64,000 nucleotides of DNA from Crocodylus rhombifer (Eukaryota > Chordata > Crocodylia > Crocodylidae): the NCBI GenBank assembly GCA_038503035.1, contig JAVSML010024427.1, positions 1-64,000 on the forward strand, in the 5' to 3' direction. Under the pieces are notes generated by a model. The model had not been told where the DNA came from and did no database searches. It was given only the letters and a program-made list of their open reading frames with translations. Shown here piece by piece: positions 62,946 to 64,000 of the stretch (positions are counted from its first letter, which is position 1; each line of letters begins with the position of its first letter). A program made the position numbers and the translations under genes.

Positions 62946-63013
62946 GGGTTTGAACCCCCACAAGTTAAGGCATTAAACCTCAGACCCTCATGGTCAAGGC
63001 AGTGCTCTAATCA
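62946..63013 (-). mobile_element. tRNA-promoter-like A and B boxes on the minus strand
   Basis: Reading the minus strand, TGATTAGAGCACT (complement of 63001-63013) is A-box-like and GGTTCAAACCC (complement of 62946-62956) is B-box-like, 44 nt apart. It converges with the + strand pair at 62770. Likely a tRNA-derived SINE or MIR head. Confidence 0.5.
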
Positions 63014-64000
63014 CTAGGCTACTGCATAAAAGCTAGGAAATGTGCTTTCCTCCTCCTCCTCTGCATTTGTGGGAAGCTTGGTGTTGTCTCCGAGTGCTGT
63101 GGTGGCTCGGGGAATGGCCCCCGGGGCGCTGACGCACAGGGATGTCCTGTTTGGATGCTGACCCCACCGTGGGAGGAAGCCGGGCGACTTTGAGGCTCTT
63201 TCCCCGTCGCTCACTCGTACACGTCTCCAAGCAGTTTCGCTGAGCAGCATTCACAGGCTCTCTGGGCTCGGTCGAGCTGGCCGCTGTGCCCTGCTCAGTG
63301 ACCCTCTTTGGGACACTTGTTATTAGGCCTGCTGTTCTGGGCATGGACAGACCTGGAGCCCCGGGCATCCAGGGAACCAAATGGAAAGGGCCCTAGTGGG
63401 TTAGGCACCTGCAGGGCTAGGTGATGGCTAAGTGAGGATGTTCTTAATTTGAGGTTTTGCATTAGGCCCATGGGGGGATTGGGCACCTCAATGACTGGCC
63501 CACGGCCAGTCCCAGCTGCATCAGGCAGGTTCAGGCTTCAGTCTAACTCATAAAGAGCAAAGGAGCTTGGTAGCAAGGACAAAGGACATGGGCTAGATGA
63601 AGGAAGGGATGCCCCTTGCATCCAGTTTGTTCTGATTTCATCGAGGGGGCAGGGTCATTTTTGGCAGCTTATAAAGGTGCAGCTTGTGGGAGGAATTTCA
63701 GGGAAGAGCTAGGAATAGGCTTGGCACCTTGCTGCTGCCCAAGCTTGTCTACAAGTCTGCACTTTGCCTTCCTCCCTGACCGTGCAGGGGGGATGCTCAG
63801 CTCCACAGGACCCCTCACTGGTACAGTTTGAAGTCTGGGCTTGCACTTCTGAGGGCCGCCATCCTGGGACAGCAAAGGCCTCCCAAGATGAACTCTCGGG
63901 CTGCCACGGCTTAGGTGAAGGGTTCAATGCCCTGGGGGTGGACCTGTCACACTTGCTATCCAGGGCTAAGATGCAAGGCAGAACCCTGATGCAGTGAGTG

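Larger units (their letters stand above)
60441..64000. other. Downstream flank, no gene found
   Basis: Contains an hAT copy (61590-61977) and two tRNA-promoter-like sites (62770-62812, 62946-63013). In mammals the neighbour past the PLCD1 3' end is VILL on the opposite strand. I looked for villin-like exons on the minus strand and saw none in this 3.5 kb. Open frames here have no recognisable protein. Confidence 0.6.

Noticed and set aside
60441..64000. Possible VILL exons on the minus strand, expected from mammalian gene order
   Set aside because: No villin or gelsolin repeat or headpiece motif seen in any minus-strand frame.
1..64000. CRISPR array, prokaryotic operon or phage-like system
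   Set aside because: No regularly spaced direct repeats or compact co-directional genes; the sequence is clearly vertebrate.

Overview
The window is vertebrate nuclear DNA, not prokaryotic: it holds one large, intron-rich protein-coding gene embedded in interspersed repeats. The repeat mix is CR1/L3-type LINE copies, MIR-like SINE fragments and several short hAT-type DNA transposons with 8-bp target duplications. This points to a sauropsid, most likely a crocodilian (a turtle is the main alternative). The species call is inference; gene content and repeat classes are read from the sequence.

The gene is PLCD1, phosphoinositide phospholipase C delta-1, complete on the + strand from its start codon at 1255 to its stop at 58610-58612. 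Fifteen coding exons join in frame into a predicted 783-residue protein. Every intron follows GT-AG and every phase matches across its junction. Domain order is PH (exons 1-3), EF-hands (4-6), catalytic X box (6-9), acidic X/Y linker (9-10), catalytic Y box (10-12) and C2 (12-15). The catalytic His, Glu and Asp residues and the PH and C2 ligand residues are present. The first exon encodes the N-terminus of the longer PLCD1 isoform type; I did not find the short-isoform first exon.

Layout: 1-1254 is upstream flank with one small hAT element. 1255-7159 carries exons 1-2. 7160-21692 is a 14.5-kb intron with hAT copies, MIR/L3 fragments and a G/T-rich tract. 21693-33940 carries exons 3-8. 33941-42750 is an 8.8-kb intron. 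42751-58612 carries exons 9-15. Intron 11 (47171-52052) is largely LINE sequence: two antisense CR1 copies, one with a long reverse-transcriptase reading frame, and one sense L3/CR1 copy. 58613-64000 holds the 3' UTR and downstream flank, with candidate poly(A) signals, a CR1 3' fragment, an hAT copy and tRNA-promoter-like sequences. No second host gene was found.

I found no new multi-gene system. The items most worth a second look are the TTCGATTCGG-rich hAT-like family (two copies with perfect 8-bp duplications), the younger CR1 copy, the isoform/first-exon question, and the possible NAGNAG acceptor at exon 5.
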